Assembly: GCF_029351045.1 (NCBI RefSeq)
Contig: NZ_JARKIN010000001.1
Span: 6,231,001-6,295,000, forward strand
Source of the DNA: Streptomyces sp. WMMB303
Lineage (GTDB): Bacteria > Actinomycetota > Actinomycetes > Streptomycetales > Streptomycetaceae
Reading direction: 5' to 3'
Length of the DNA stretch: 64,000 nt
Below are positions 1-7,331 of this stretch, one piece after another. The first letter of the stretch is position 1. Each line of letters opens with the position of its first letter. The position numbers and the translations under genes were made by a program. The notes beneath the pieces were generated by a model. That model worked only from the letters and a program-made list of their open reading frames with translations, made no database searches and was not told where the DNA came from.

Positions 1-139
1 GTTGTCACGTTGAAACAGAAAGAGCGATGCTGAGTCGTCCCAGGAGTCCATCGGCGCATCCCTCGTCGGCCGACCTCTTCCGATCCCAGATCGCTCCAAG
101 CTTCGTACTCCCCAAGAACGGCTAAATGGCCGCGCCGGC

Positions 140-787
140 TCAGGCCGTGACGACCGTGCCGGCCGTGACCCCGTGGGCGAGCCGGATGAGGGCAGATTTC
201 AAGCGGGCCGTCGAGATGCCTCGGCCGCGCTGATGGAGGAAGACCTCGGGGGCCAGCGGCGCCAGGAGCGTGTCCGCGAGCGCCTCGGGGTCGGACGTGT
301 CCGCCTCCCGCAGGAGCGCCAGCACGTGGGCGCGCCAGAAGCCGTAGGCGCCGACGGCGAAGCGTTCGGCGCCGGTCTCGGCCCCGAGGACGAGATGGCT
401 GTGCTGCTCCAGTAGGTCGATCATGGCTGCCAGGAAGGCCGCAAGCCGCTCCCCCGGTGCTGCGCCGGGGCCCAGTGGCGGTGCGCCCCGCAGCAGTTCG
501 CCCTGCAGTGCGTGCTCGTGCTCGTCCAGGAGTGCCGCCGCGATGGAGGCGATGTCCGGGTAGCGCCGGTAGAGCGTGCCCCGACCGATTCCGGCGGTGC
601 GGGCGATGTCCTCCATCGTGACCGCGCGCGGATCCCCCTCTGCGAACAGTTCGGACGCCGCGGAGAGGACTTTCGCCCGGTTCCGCGCCGCGTCCGCGCG
701 CTCCCTGGGCCGTTTCGGCTCCCCCGGTCTCGCCGGGTCCCCGAGCCTCGCCGGGTCCCCGGACTGCTCGGGCTCCTTGGTCTCCAC
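140..787 (-). CDS. TetR-family transcriptional repressor
   Basis: This 215-residue protein has a basic N-terminal tail, then a TetR DNA-binding domain. The helix-turn-helix is at about residues 57-77 (MEDIARTAGIGRGTLYRRYP), and a variable helical ligand-binding domain follows. The start is a GTG at 787. It is divergent from the azoreductase-SMR operon, and two palindromes with an identical AACCGGAC half-site lie in the 113 bp between the start codons. By TetR-family logic it most likely represses both its own gene and the operon and is released by a small hydrophobic or electrophilic compound. The ligand is not known. The first 30 residues are Pro/Arg-rich and could mean the true start is further in. 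Confidence 0.9.
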   Translation of the reverse strand: METKEPEQSGDPARLGDPARPGEPKRPRERADAARNRAKVLSAASELFAEGDPRAVTMEDIARTAGIGRGTLYRRYPDIASIAAALLDEHEHALQGELLRGAPPLGPGAAPGERLAAFLAAMIDLLEQHSHLVLGAETGAERFAVGAYGFWRAHVLALLREADTSDPEALADTLLAPLAPEVFLHQRGRGISTARLKSALIRLAHGVTAGTVVTA

Positions 788-814
788 GGCATCAGCCTAC
801 GTCAGCCCGGCGGA

Positions 815-839
815 ATAACCGGACGGAGCGTCCGGTTAT
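815..839. promoter_or_regulatory. Palindromic operator 1, probable TetR site
   Basis: Perfect inverted repeat ATAACCGGAC-(5 nt)-GTCCGGTTAT between the divergent TetR and azoreductase genes. It shares the half-site AACCGGAC with the palindrome 14 bp further on. Inferred to be the operator of the adjacent TetR protein. Confidence 0.75.
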
Positions 840-852
840 GCTGACCACAGCT

Positions 853-875
853 GAACCGGACACGGTGTCCGGTTC
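853..875. promoter_or_regulatory. Palindromic operator 2, probable TetR site
   Basis: Perfect inverted repeat GAACCGGACAC-(1 nt)-GTGTCCGGTTC, ending about 25 bp before the azoreductase start. It has the same core half-site as operator 1 but a different half-site spacing, so the two sites may bind repressor with different geometry or affinity. Confidence 0.75.
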
Positions 876-900
876 CCTCTTCCGAGGCAGGAGCCTTCCC

Positions 901-1593
901 ATGTCCACCACCGCCACCCGGCCGACGACGCCCCCCGTTCCGCAGACCCTGCTGCACCTCGACGCCAGCGCCCGCCGCCGCTCCTTCAGCCGCGAGCTCG
1001 GCGACGCCGTCGCCGACGCCTGGCGGTCCTCCCACCCGGACGGCACCTACCTCCACCGCGACCTCGCACTCACCCCCGTTCCGCAGATAGGCGAGGCGTG
1101 GACCGAGCTGTGCGACTACGTACTGGAACACCGGATCACCGACACCGCCCGCTACCGCGAAGCCGTGCGCACCCCGGCCCAGGCCGACGCCTGGGCGATC
1201 GTCGAGCCGCTGCTCGCTGAACTCGTCGCCGCCGACGTCGTACTGATCGCCGCGCCCATGTACAACTTCTCCGTCCCCGCCTCGCTCAAGGCGTGGATCG
1301 ACCAGGTGACGTTCCCCAAGATGTCGCTGGCCGGCCGGCGCTTCGTCGTCGCCTACGCACGCGGCGGTGCGTACGGGCCGGGCACCCCGCGCCAGCCGTA
1401 CGACCACCAGGAGCGCTACCTGCGGGACTTCTTCCCCGGCCACTTCGCCGTCCCCGAGGAGGACATGACCTTCCTCGGCACCGAATTGGTCAACTCCCTC
1501 ACCGATCCCGCACTCGCCGCCCGCCGCGAGGCCCACGACGCCTCCAGGGCCGCCGCGCTGGCCGCTGCCCGGACGGTCGGAGCAGCGCTGTGA
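901..1593 (+). CDS. FMN-dependent NADH-azoreductase / quinone reductase (AzoR family)
   Basis: A 230-residue flavodoxin-fold protein. It opens with the family signature LHLDASARRRSFSREL (phosphate-binding loop for FMN) and has the FMN-contacting APMYNFSVPASLKAWIDQV segment in the middle. The family uses NAD(P)H to reduce azo dyes and, more physiologically, quinones by two electrons in the cytoplasm. The ATG at 901 is preceded by a purine-rich GGCAGGAG about 8 bp upstream. An ATG at 838 is in frame but lies inside operator 1, so it was not used. The stop codon overlaps the GTG of the SMR gene. The TetR neighbour and coupling to an exporter suggest a response to a toxic quinone or azo compound. 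Confidence 0.92.
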   Translation: MSTTATRPTTPPVPQTLLHLDASARRRSFSRELGDAVADAWRSSHPDGTYLHRDLALTPVPQIGEAWTELCDYVLEHRITDTARYREAVRTPAQADAWAIVEPLLAELVAADVVLIAAPMYNFSVPASLKAWIDQVTFPKMSLAGRRFVVAYARGGAYGPGTPRQPYDHQERYLRDFFPGHFAVPEEDMTFLGTELVNSLTDPALAARREAHDASRAAALAAARTVGAAL

Positions 1594-1913
1594 GCTGGCT
1601 GCTGCTCGTCGCGGCCGGGCTGGTCGAGGTCGCCTGGTCGCAGAGCATCAAACCCACGGCCGGCTTCACCCGTCCGCTTCCCACGCTGGTGTGCTTCACG
1701 CTCGCCGCCGTCGCGGTCTACCTGCTCTCCCTGGCGATGCAGGGGCTGCCTGTCGGGACGGCCTACGCCGCGTTCACCGGAATCGGTGCCCTCGGCGCCA
1801 TCACCCTCGGCATCGTCGTGCACAAGGATCCGGTGACCACCGGTCGCCTTCTCGCCCTCGCCCTGATCGTGGGCGGCGTCGCACTGGCCCGCGCGACCTC
1901 GCCGGAAGGCTGA
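1590..1913 (+). CDS. Small multidrug resistance (SMR) family transporter, SugE/Gdx-like
   Basis: A 107-residue integral membrane protein with four predicted transmembrane helices, the normal SMR length. The essential helix-1 glutamate is present (GLVEVAWSQS), and the helix-3 signature GTAYAAFTGIGALGAITLGI is close to the SugE/Gdx group, although the usual Trp is Phe here. Translation starts at a GTG that overlaps the azoreductase stop (GTGA), so the two are translationally coupled. Only one SMR gene is present, so a homodimer of dual topology is expected. Substrate could be a quaternary ammonium compound or guanidinium; the context does not decide. No riboswitch-like leader was seen. Confidence 0.9.
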   Translation: MSWLLLVAAGLVEVAWSQSIKPTAGFTRPLPTLVCFTLAAVAVYLLSLAMQGLPVGTAYAAFTGIGALGAITLGIVVHKDPVTTGRLLALALIVGGVALARATSPEG

Positions 1914-1930
1914 GCTTTCCGACCGCCGGG

Positions 1931-2542
1931 TCACTGGATGACGAGATGGTGGGGATGCTCGGGGTACGCGGGGCAGGTGAGGATGAAGAGGCTTCCCCAG
2001 CGGCCGACCGTGACATGGGTGGGGGTGTTGGCGTCCATGGCGTCTGCCGTCGGCCGGTCCTCCAGCGGGGTCCAGCTCCCGGTGCCGCCGTCCCATTCGG
2101 AGCTGGCGACGGTCAGCAGGGGCTCCAGTGCCCGGCCGCAGGGCCCGCAAGTGATCGTCGCGGGGCCGGTGGTGTGCCAGGAGGCGAAGCCGCCCACCTT
2201 CCAGCCCGGGGCGATCGACAGATCGGACTCGTACGTGAGCGTGTCCGGCTCCCAGTCGTCCTCGGGCCCCTCCCACTCGGCGATACGGCGGGCCAGGCCG
2301 TCGGGAAGCTGCTCGATGTACTCGTACTCGACGACCCGTTCGGGGTGGAGGACACAGGGCTCGGGCACGTACCCGTCGTGGCCGACCACCACGGGTTCCG
2401 GCTGTTCTTCCCGTACTTGGCGCACGTCCGCCGAGCGCCGCCAGCGCAGATGGAGCGACATGTCGTGGCCGCCTCCATGCGCGTCGAACGGGCACCAGAA
2501 CACCTGGAGCACACCGCAGCCCACCAAGGTGCCGCCGTCCAC
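1931..2542 (-). CDS. Hypothetical protein, possibly 5'-truncated
   Basis: A 203-residue protein read from a GTG at 2542. It contains VLQVFWCPFD near the start, PEPCVLHPERVVEY, APGWKVGGFASW, a CGPC pair and a C-terminal GRWGSLFILTCPAYPEHP. This pattern occurs in uncharacterised actinomycete proteins with no assigned function. Possible metal-binding Cys residues are at the CPFD, CGPC and TCPAY motifs. The frame stays open and protein-like upstream of the GTG (RNVTFWSVV), into sequence that on the other strand belongs to an acetyltransferase remnant. The N-terminus may therefore be truncated or the start further upstream. No function is proposed. Confidence 0.6.
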   Translation of the reverse strand: MDGGTLVGCGVLQVFWCPFDAHGGGHDMSLHLRWRRSADVRQVREEQPEPVVVGHDGYVPEPCVLHPERVVEYEYIEQLPDGLARRIAEWEGPEDDWEPDTLTYESDLSIAPGWKVGGFASWHTTGPATITCGPCGRALEPLLTVASSEWDGGTGSWTPLEDRPTADAMDANTPTHVTVGRWGSLFILTCPAYPEHPHHLVIQ

Positions 2543-2586
2543 GACCGACCAGAAGGTGACGTTCCGCGTGCTCCGCGTCCAGTCTC

Positions 2587-2787
2587 TTGATCGCCTCCTC
2601 GCTGCTGGCCCACATTCTGCGCGAGGTCTCCGGCATGGGGTTCACGCGCCTGAGCCTGGAGACCGGCTCCGCCGAGTTCTTCCTGCCGGCCCGAAGGCTC
2701 TACGAGAAGTTCGGCTTCCAGCCGTGCGAACCCTTCGCGGACTACCGGCCCGACCCGAACAGCACCTTCATGACCAGGGTCCTTTGA
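2587..2787 (+). pseudogene. GNAT acetyltransferase remnant (C-terminal part only)
   Basis: The 66 codons from a TTG at 2587 encode only the second half of a GNAT-fold acetyltransferase: AHILREVSGMGFTRLSLETG, then ARRLYEKFGFQPCEPFADY and a terminal PNSTFMTRVL, which is where members of this family normally end. The N-terminal strands and the acetyl-CoA pyrophosphate loop (Q/RxxGxG/A) are absent, and no start with a good ribosome site is visible. I read it as a 5'-truncated gene remnant whose broken end abuts the hypothetical gene on the opposite strand. Confidence 0.7.
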
Positions 2788-2905
2788 CCGCGCACGCCGT
2801 GCACGCGTGGCGTCGGTTCCTCCGTCCCCGCCTCCGGTCACCCCGTGGAGCGGAACCGGTCGTCGTGGAGGGTACTGCCGCGCCTGTTGCCCCGGTCGTC
2901 TCGTC

Positions 2906-3349
2906 TCAGGCGGAGAGGTGCTTGCGGAGGAAGGGCGTGACGACGACTACGTACAGCGCGAAAATCGTGAGCCGTTGGAGGCCGGGCTCGGCGAGAAGCC
3001 CGCTGTGCTGAATGCCGTAGACGGCATACCAGTTGGCGGCGACGTCGGTCACCATGATGGCGCGGGCCAGATCCGCGCCACGGCGCCTGCCGCCGAGCAG
3101 GAGCACCGCGGCGAGCGGATCGAGGACGGCCAGCGAGGTCCAGTAGAGGTTGAGCCAGGTCGGCGCCCAGCCGTACGGGTACAGACCGTGCTGGACGAGG
3201 TCCACCAGGTGTGCGACCGCACCCACGCACAGCAGGGCCGCCGCCATGACGCACGTCGCCGCCACGGCCCAGGTTGGAGTACGCCGCATCCACGCGGTAC
3301 CCCGTCGAACCGACACCGCCGCTCCCCCGCCCTCGTCGCGATGGGGCAT
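2906..3349 (-). CDS. Small integral membrane protein, unknown function
   Basis: About 147 residues from the ATG at 3349. ATG 3370 and ATG 3289 are in-frame alternatives; the one at 3370 overlaps the stop of the small ORF upstream as TGATG. There are four hydrophobic helices: AVAATCVMAAALLCVGAVAH, a WTSLAVLDPLAAVLLLG segment, a MVTDVAANWYAVYG segment and a C-terminal LTIFALYVVVVTPFL. The helix-1/2 loop HGLYPYGWAPTWLNLYW is aromatic-rich. The pattern resembles small uncharacterised actinobacterial membrane proteins. No catalytic motif is visible. Confidence 0.65.
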   Translation of the reverse strand: MPHRDEGGGAAVSVRRGTAWMRRTPTWAVAATCVMAAALLCVGAVAHLVDLVQHGLYPYGWAPTWLNLYWTSLAVLDPLAAVLLLGGRRRGADLARAIMVTDVAANWYAVYGIQHSGLLAEPGLQRLTIFALYVVVVTPFLRKHLSA

Positions 3350-3369
3350 GGACACCGTTCGGCTCCGCA

Positions 3370-3546
3370 TCAGCCGGCGGCGGCGTACGCGAGGAAGTCG
3401 GTCCAGGCCGCCGGAGTGAGCGCCAGAGAGCGCAGGATGCCATGCCACGCTTCCAGTGTCTGCGCCTCCTTCGGGGCAGAGATCAGACGGTTGGCGAACT
3501 GCCTTTCCGCATGCCCCGATGTCTTGCCGTCCGGCAGCTTGAGCAC
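3370..3546 (-). CDS. Possible small ORF, unrecognised
   Basis: A 58-residue frame from a GTG at 3546 ends with TGA at 3372-3370. It contains AERQFANRLISAPKEAQTLE and the ending LTPAAWTDFLAYAAAG. Composition is protein-like (amphipathic, few Pro/Arg runs), unlike random GC-rich frames. Its stop overlaps the ATG at 3370 of the membrane protein frame. No family was recognised; it could also be the 3' end of a decayed gene, since a stop at 3577-3579 cuts the frame. Confidence 0.35.
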   Translation of the reverse strand: MLKLPDGKTSGHAERQFANRLISAPKEAQTLEAWHGILRSLALTPAAWTDFLAYAAAG

Positions 3547-3713
3547 ACGGTGACCACCGGCCTTCCCGCGTGCTCCTCACATGAGGTGTTCGTCACCTGA
3601 ACTGCGACATGTCACAACTGTGCCAGCTCAAGCAGTCATTGCAGTTGCGTGCGCAGGACGACCGGACCGCCGGACCGGTCGCCGTCGTGTCGCCTCTTCC
3701 TGAACAAAGGTGA

Positions 3714-4068
3714 GCGTGGGCCGCGTTCAACGCCCTCCTGCCGGGACACCCGCGCGGCGACTCGGCGCTCGTCGCCGCGCCGGGTGCGAACGCGGCGCTG
3801 CACGGGCGGGTGGGTGCCCGGGCGCAGCTTCCGGCTCCGGATCCGAGCGGACGAGGTTTCGGACGTCCTCCGCGTCGAAGTGGCGGACGTTCGGTACGAA
3901 CAGACGCCGCCGCACACCACAACCTCGCCCCAACGGCCGTCCCACGAGGCCGAGTCCGGGTGGGAGGGGCTGCTGCTCGTCGAAGCACTGGGCGAACGCT
4001 GGGCGAGCGCTGGGCCGTCACGCTCGGCCCGTGGCCCCGCAAGACCGTCTGGGCCGAGGTCGCCCTCC
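3714..4068 (+). pseudogene. Decayed ATP-binding (RsbW/SpoIIAB-like) regulatory protein gene
   Basis: Three consecutive stretches in two frames together match the small HATPase anti-sigma-like proteins common in Streptomyces. The first (frame of base 3714) reads DSALVAAPGANAALHGR, corresponding to the conserved N-box helix. The second (shifted) reads VPGRSFRLRIRADEV, then VLRVEVADVRYEQTPP and GLLLVEALGERWA. The third (back in the first frame) reads ERWAVTLGPWPRKTVWAEV, the usual C-terminal strand. The frame changes coincide with two tandem duplications: GGTG twice at 3809-3816, and an 11-mer CTGGGCGARCG twice at 3988-4009. No single frame encodes the protein, and the N-terminus is not recognisable. 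Confidence 0.7.
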
Positions 4069-4417
4069 GGGCCGGGGCAGGGGCACTGCGGACACCGGGT
4101 CGCCGCCCGCCGCGTTCCGGTACCCCACGGCATCAGAGACGTAAGGAACCCGCGAAGCACCTCACCAAGCCCCTCCGACCTCCCGTCACCCGCACAGGTG
4201 AATGCCTCCAACGCGACTGGCGTGTGGACCCGTTGGCTGGCATAGGCTCCAGCCGAGAAACCCGCATCATCCGTACGACAACCGCACACACGCCGTACGA
4301 CCACCGCACACCGCACACCGCACACCGCACACCGCACACCGCACACATGCAACGGCCCCCGGCCGGGACTGCAATCCCGATCGAGGGCCTGACCACCCAG
4401 GAAGAAGACGCTTCCCG
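4069..4417. other. Non-coding interval with heptamer repeat
   Basis: There is no convincing gene on either strand between the decayed ATPase remnant and the winged-helix gene. The only structure seen is the ACCGCAC repeat at 4303-4344. A purine-rich AGGAAGAAG at about 4400 serves as the ribosome site of the next gene. Confidence 0.5.
4303..4344. repeat. Tandem heptamer repeat, 6 x ACCGCAC
   Basis: Six perfect head-to-tail copies of ACCGCAC, with a further isolated ACCGCAC just upstream near 4280. It lies 74 bp before the start codon of the winged-helix gene, in non-coding DNA, and is a likely slippage-prone variable tract. Confidence 0.9.
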
Positions 4418-5446
4418 ATGGCTGTTCAGCAGCTTAACGCGGCCGCGCCCGCGCGCCCGCCGTATCGCACCTCTCGTCCTCATCATCGTCGCCGGAGCCC
4501 GGACACCGCACCGCTGGCCGCACCACACCCGGGGCGTGGACGTCCCGGCGTCGTGCACGTCCGGCACCGGCACCGCGAGCGCTTCACCGTCGTCGGCAAC
4601 CATCTCGCCCAGCACCGCGAACTGTCGCTCCTCGCGATCGGGCTGGGCGTGCACATCCAGTCCGTACCGGACGGCACCCGCGTCGACATCAAGTCGCTCA
4701 CCGCCCGATTCCCGGAGGGCGAGGCCCGGATCGCCGCCGCGCTGCGCGAACTGGAGGCGTACGGCTACCTGGCGCGCACCCCGCAGCGCACGCCCGGCGG
4801 GCGGATGGTCACGCACACCGTCTCGTACGCCAACCCGGCGGCGCCGGAAACAACGTCACCGCACGTACCGCCGCGGCCCGCGCCGCCGCCACCCGCCGCA
4901 GGGCCGAAACCTGCCCCTGCCCCGGCCCCGGGCCCGGCGTCCGTCCCGTACCCGCCCCGCAGGGCCGCCGCACCGGAACCGGCAGGAACGGCACCCGCCC
5001 CGACCGATCCGACTGCCGCCTCCCACGCCGGCCCCGCCGCCGCAGTGCTCGCCGCCCTGCGCCGCGACGACGACCGGCTGCTGCTCTCCGAACGGGACGT
5101 GGCCCGCCTCTCCCCCGCCGTCGAGACCTGGCTGGCGCGGAACGCCGGTCCGGAAGCCGTGCGCCATGCGCTGACCTCCCAGCTGCCCGTCGGACCGCTC
5201 CGCAGCCCGGCCGCGCTGCTCCTCCACCGGCTGACCGTCCGACTGCCCGTGCCGCTGCCCGACTCCCCTCCGCCGGGCGCGCACCCGGACCCGTTCCAGG
5301 AGTGCCCCGACTGCGAGCGCCCCTTCCGCGCCCCCGTCCCCGGCCGGTGCCGGAGCTGCCGCACGGAAGCGGCCGAAGCGGCGGAAGCAGCAGAAGCCGC
5401 GGAATGGCGGGACAGGCGGAAGTGGCAGCAGGAGGGACCCAACTGA
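4418..5446 (+). CDS. Winged-helix DNA-binding protein with proline-rich linker
   Basis: 342 residues from ATG 4418, preceded by AGGAAGAAG. The central segment HRERFTVVGNHLAQHRELSL, followed by VDIKSLTARFPEGEARIAAA and LRELEAYGYLAR, is the winged-helix domain of a protein group frequent in Streptomyces and often annotated simply as helix-turn-helix protein. A long Pro/Ala linker follows, then a helical domain and a C-terminal zinc-ribbon-like pair (CPDCERPF and CRSCRT), then an acidic Ala/Glu repeat (EAAEAAEAAEAAE). It could act as a transcription factor or plasmid-type replication/partition helper. No target is evident. Fairly sure of the domain, unsure of the role. Confidence 0.8.
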   Translation: MAVQQLNAAAPARPPYRTSRPHHRRRSPDTAPLAAPHPGRGRPGVVHVRHRHRERFTVVGNHLAQHRELSLLAIGLGVHIQSVPDGTRVDIKSLTARFPEGEARIAAALRELEAYGYLARTPQRTPGGRMVTHTVSYANPAAPETTSPHVPPRPAPPPPAAGPKPAPAPAPGPASVPYPPRRAAAPEPAGTAPAPTDPTAASHAGPAAAVLAALRRDDDRLLLSERDVARLSPAVETWLARNAGPEAVRHALTSQLPVGPLRSPAALLLHRLTVRLPVPLPDSPPPGAHPDPFQECPDCERPFRAPVPGRCRSCRTEAAEAAEAAEAAEWRDRRKWQQEGPN

Positions 5447-5591
5447 GAGCGCCGGACGGCGCAGATGCGGGCCGGCCTCGGAACCGGGACCAACCGCAAC
5501 GCGCCATCCGCGCTCCTGGCCCCGCCCCACGGCTTCGCTCGGATGCGGGAAACAGGTACCGGGCGTGGGAGGCCCCTGACATGATCCCCCC

Positions 5592-6110
5592 ATGCACCCG
5601 CAGCCGGAGGTTCAGGTGCCGTCCCGTTACGCACGCGTCAACGCCTGGGTGATCAGCCAGGACACCGACGCGGAAGTGCGCTTCCTGGAGTCGGCGTTCG
5701 GAGCAGTCGAGACCCCGGGCTCCCGGATGCTCGACCCCGACGGCGACATCGGCCACGTCGAGGTCGAGATCGGCGAGAGCGTCGTCATGCTCTTCGACGC
5801 CAAGCCCGGCTGGCCGGCGACCCCGGCTCACCTGCGCGTCTACGTCGATGACACCGGTACGGCCGTGGAACGGGCCGTCGAGGCCGGTGCCCGGGTGGTG
5901 ACCCGGCCGACCCTGCTCGCCTTCGGTGAACGCGTCGCCCGCGTCCGCGACGCCCAAGGGCACCTGTGGTGGCTGCACGAGCGGGTGGAGGACGTCCCGC
6001 CCGAGGAACTCGCCGAACGCTTCGCGGACCCTGCCGCCCAGGAGGCCATGGCCTACGTCCAGCGCACGCTCCGCGAGGAGATGGAGACAGCGGCGACGGA
6101 CCAGGCGTGA
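5592..6110 (+). CDS. VOC-superfamily (glyoxalase/PhnB-like) protein
   Basis: 172 residues. The YARVNAWVISQDTDAEVRFL opening, the GHVEVEIGESVVMLFD strand pair and the AHLRVYVDDTGTAVERAVEA second module are typical of the PhnB/YdcJ branch of the vicinal-oxygen-chelate fold. The C-terminal DAQGHLWWLHERVEDV carries the usual Gly-His turn. Members bind a divalent metal in paired beta-alpha modules, and specific substrates are mostly unknown. It is a single-gene unit, convergent with the epoxide-hydrolase-like gene across a hairpin/decamer-repeat region. Confidence 0.85.
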   Translation: MHPQPEVQVPSRYARVNAWVISQDTDAEVRFLESAFGAVETPGSRMLDPDGDIGHVEVEIGESVVMLFDAKPGWPATPAHLRVYVDDTGTAVERAVEAGARVVTRPTLLAFGERVARVRDAQGHLWWLHERVEDVPPEELAERFADPAAQEAMAYVQRTLREEMETAATDQA

Positions 6111-6160
6111 CCGGTTCGCCGTAACGACCCCGGCCCGACCGCGTCTGCCGACTCAACCTG

Positions 6161-6210
6161 GGCTGAGCCCGGCTCAGCCTGGCTCAGCCCGGCTCAGCCC
6201 GGCTCAGCCC
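6161..6210. repeat. Hairpin plus tandem decamer repeat, probable bidirectional terminator
   Basis: GGCTGAGCC-C-GGCTCAGCC at 6161-6179 is a perfect 9-bp inverted repeat. It merges into four tandem copies of the decamer GGCTCAGCCC (6171-6210, the first ending in T). It lies between the convergent VOC and hydrolase genes, and the last decamer supplies the hydrolase TGA stop. A terminator role is inferred from position. Confidence 0.65.
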
Positions 6211-7190
6211 GCGAGGGTGTCGAGCCAGCCGGTCAGCAGCCGGTTGACCTCCTCCGGGCGTTCCTGCTGGATCCAGTGCCCGCAGCCCTCCAGGAGGTGG
6301 GAGCCGTGCAGCCCGGGGAGCGTGGTGGGGAAGGCATCGATCGCGTCGGACATCCAGGTGGTGGAGGCATCCAGGGCGCCGCCGACGAACAGGGACGGCT
6401 GCTCGATCGGCGCTCCGCGGTGGGGGGCGAGGTCTTCCCAGTCCCGGTCCACGTTGCGGTAGCGGTTGAGCGCACCGGTCAGCCCCGTACGCTCGAACTC
6501 CGCGGCGTAGACGTCCAGGTCGTCCTCGGTAAGCCAGGCCGGGAGGGTGGCGGCGGGAAAACGGTCACGCAGCCGGCCGCCGTGAGTGACAAAGTGCGGG
6601 TCGGGCTCGCCCTGGGCCGGCATGGTGTCGGCGGACAGAGCTGCGTAGAACCCCGCGAGCCAGCCCCGGACATCGGGCTCGATCTCCGCCTCGGCACGGC
6701 CCGGCTCCTGGAAGTAGGAGACGTAGAACTCCTGCTCGGGGCCGCCGATCCGGCCGAAGATGTCGGTGGGGCGGGGACCGCCGGGGGGCGCGTACGGAAC
6801 GCTGAGCAGCGCGACGGCCCGGAAGACCTCGGGGTACAGCAGGGCAGACGTGGCGGCGATGTTGGAGCCCCAGTCATGGCCCACGACCACCGCGTTCTCC
6901 TCGCCGAGGGCGTGCACGAGGGCGACGTTGTCCGCCACCAGGTCGAGCATCCGGTAGGCGTCGGTCGCCGCGGGCTTGGACGAGCGACCGTAGCCGCGCA
7001 CGTCGAGCGCCACCGCCCGGTAGCCGGCCGCGGCGAGGGCCGGGAGCTGGCGCCGCCAGGAGTACCAGGACTCGGGGAAACCGTGCACGAGCAGGACCAG
7101 CGGGCCGGTGCCCTGTTCGACCAGGTGCAGGCGCCCGGCAGGGGCCTCGACCGTGCGGTGGCGGAGTGCTGCGGACGGCTCGGAAGGCAT
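6204..7190 (-). CDS. Alpha/beta hydrolase, epoxide hydrolase-like
   Basis: 328 residues from ATG 7190, preceded by GAGGAG 9 bp upstream. Motifs of the epoxide hydrolase/haloalkane dehalogenase clan are present: the HGFPESWYSWRRQL oxyanion-hole motif, DVRGYGRSSKP, the nucleophile elbow VVGHDWGSNIAA (Asp nucleophile), and a C-terminal GCGHWIQQERPEEVN carrying the catalytic His. A cap domain lies between. Expected reaction: opening of an epoxide to a vicinal diol in the cytoplasm; substrate unknown. It is transcribed divergently from an XRE-cupin regulator, with a TTGCCA-TGGCAA dyad in the shared 141-bp promoter region, so regulation by that neighbour is plausible. Confidence 0.9.
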   Translation of the reverse strand: MPSEPSAALRHRTVEAPAGRLHLVEQGTGPLVLLVHGFPESWYSWRRQLPALAAAGYRAVALDVRGYGRSSKPAATDAYRMLDLVADNVALVHALGEENAVVVGHDWGSNIAATSALLYPEVFRAVALLSVPYAPPGGPRPTDIFGRIGGPEQEFYVSYFQEPGRAEAEIEPDVRGWLAGFYAALSADTMPAQGEPDPHFVTHGGRLRDRFPAATLPAWLTEDDLDVYAAEFERTGLTGALNRYRNVDRDWEDLAPHRGAPIEQPSLFVGGALDASTTWMSDAIDAFPTTLPGLHGSHLLEGCGHWIQQERPEEVNRLLTGWLDTLAG

Positions 7191-7268
7191 CGGATCTTCT
7201 CCTCGGATCGCGGGCGGACGCCGGTACGACCGATCATGCGGCACCGCGACCGGCCGACGCGATCACCG

Positions 7269-7283
7269 TTGCCAATCTGGCAA
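7269..7283. promoter_or_regulatory. Inverted repeat, probable operator of the XRE-cupin regulator
   Basis: TTGCCA-ATC-TGGCAA is a perfect 6-bp dyad in the intergenic region between the hydrolase and the XRE-cupin gene, 48 bp before the GTG start of the latter. Position and symmetry suit a dimeric helix-turn-helix regulator. Inferred, not shown. Confidence 0.6.
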
Positions 7284-7331
7284 ACTTGCAGGGCAGAGAG
7301 GCGGAGCAGCGCGTCAGGATGGGGTGAGCAG

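Noticed and set aside
1..139. Possible end of a gene at the left edge
   Set aside because: No frame through 1-139 shows a recognisable domain, and composition is less GC-rich and non-coding in character.
838..900. Azoreductase start at 838
   Set aside because: The ATG lies inside operator 1 and would place operator 2 inside the coding sequence; ATG 901 has a ribosome site and matches family length.
1590..1913. Guanidine riboswitch controlling the SMR gene
   Set aside because: The gene starts inside the azoreductase stop and has no leader; no ACGR-type guanidine motif was seen before the operon.
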